Source of the DNA: JAJDTR01 sp965220415
GTDB taxonomy: Bacteria; Poribacteria; WGA-4E; JAJDTR01
Direction of reading: 5' to 3'
Length of the DNA: 64,000 bases
NCBI GenBank assembly: GCA_965220415.1
Contig: OZ244829.1
Location: 5,084,001-5,148,000, forward strand
Part shown: one piece after another, positions 63,971-64,000 of the stretch
How the letters are laid out: each line of letters starts with the position of its first letter
Position numbering within the stretch: the stretch's first letter is position 1
Notes under the pieces: model-generated
What the model saw: only the letters and a program-made list of their open reading frames with translations
What the model was told of the DNA's origin: nothing
Databases searched by the model: none
Position numbers and translations under genes: made by a program

Positions 63971-64000
63971 ATTTGGGTGATAGGCGAGAAAAACGTGCAA

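Noticed and set aside
1..64000. tRNA, rRNA, riboswitch or CRISPR loci
   Set aside because: None could be supported on either strand by reading; a tRNAscan/Infernal run would be decisive.

Overview
The window looks like a piece of the chromosome of an uncultured, Gram-negative-type bacterium. No rRNA or tRNA gene is present to fix its identity. A phytanoyl-CoA dioxygenase-family gene, Gfo/Idh/MocA and xylose-isomerase-like sugar genes, a DUF2851 gene, a vWA protein with a TonB-like N-terminus, an ECF sigma factor fused to a membrane anchor, and very many short palindromic or mobile intergenic repeats together recall Candidatus Poribacteria or a similar sponge/marine lineage. That placement is inference from gene content only.

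Layout. Positions 1-3400 hold an edge-truncated unknown gene (-), fumC and a HAD phosphatase. 3432-11990 is rpoB-rpoC on the minus strand, separated from the usual rplKAJL genes, with its own strong promoter and a 426-base gap between the two genes. 12.6-15.9 kb has a DUF4416 gene, a DmpA/P1-family aminopeptidase and a membrane protein. 16.4-19.2 kb is secA, preceded by a candidate 37-codon leader ORF. 19.3-28.6 kb is a plus-strand run: Trm112-like protein, glycosyltransferase, membrane-anchored sugar-nucleotide dehydratase, phosphoglycosyl transferase, small SppA, Clp1/Grc3-like kinase, methyltransferase and ABC exporter. 28.7-35.9 kb has a pentapeptide-repeat protein, a group 1/2 sigma-70 factor with a triple N-terminal repeat, DUF2851, a Gfo/Idh/MocA oxidoreductase, an S15-peptidase remnant and a methyltransferase. 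36.2-42.4 kb (-) has a decayed discoidin-domain lipoprotein, a vWA protein, an O-antigen ligase/polymerase-like protein and rqcH. 42.8-53.2 kb is an accessory metabolic region: PhyH dioxygenase, two ThDP enzymes, a xylose-isomerase-like protein, an SGNH hydrolase and an 843-residue transketolase-like enzyme. 54.1-64 kb has nadA, a large SppA, a class IV aminotransferase, an SDR, a Spy-like secreted protein, an ECF sigma factor with a membrane anchor and a small membrane protein.

The most striking feature is the intergenic DNA. It is packed with at least five families of small non-autonomous elements whose ends and target-site duplications can be read directly. They are R1 (GAGCCTGTTTGAA ends, TNA duplication, four copies), R2 (CAGGGGAAACGC ends, 10-bp duplication, two copies), R3 (about 22-bp ends, roughly 19-bp flanking direct repeats, two copies), R4 (GTAAYTGTTTAG ends, 8-bp duplication, four copies) and R5 (TACCATTTCTCT ends, one copy). 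A module of about 37 bases (R6, GATCAA...GATAGAGATCCC) is nested inside R1, R3 and R4 copies, three times within or beside their palindromes. Two further short repeats (R7, R8) sit upstream of genes. No transposase gene is in the window.

Other points worth attention are a four-cysteine insertion near the N-terminus of RpoC, the secA leader ORF, and MITEs sitting against the start of a HAD gene and the nadA promoter.
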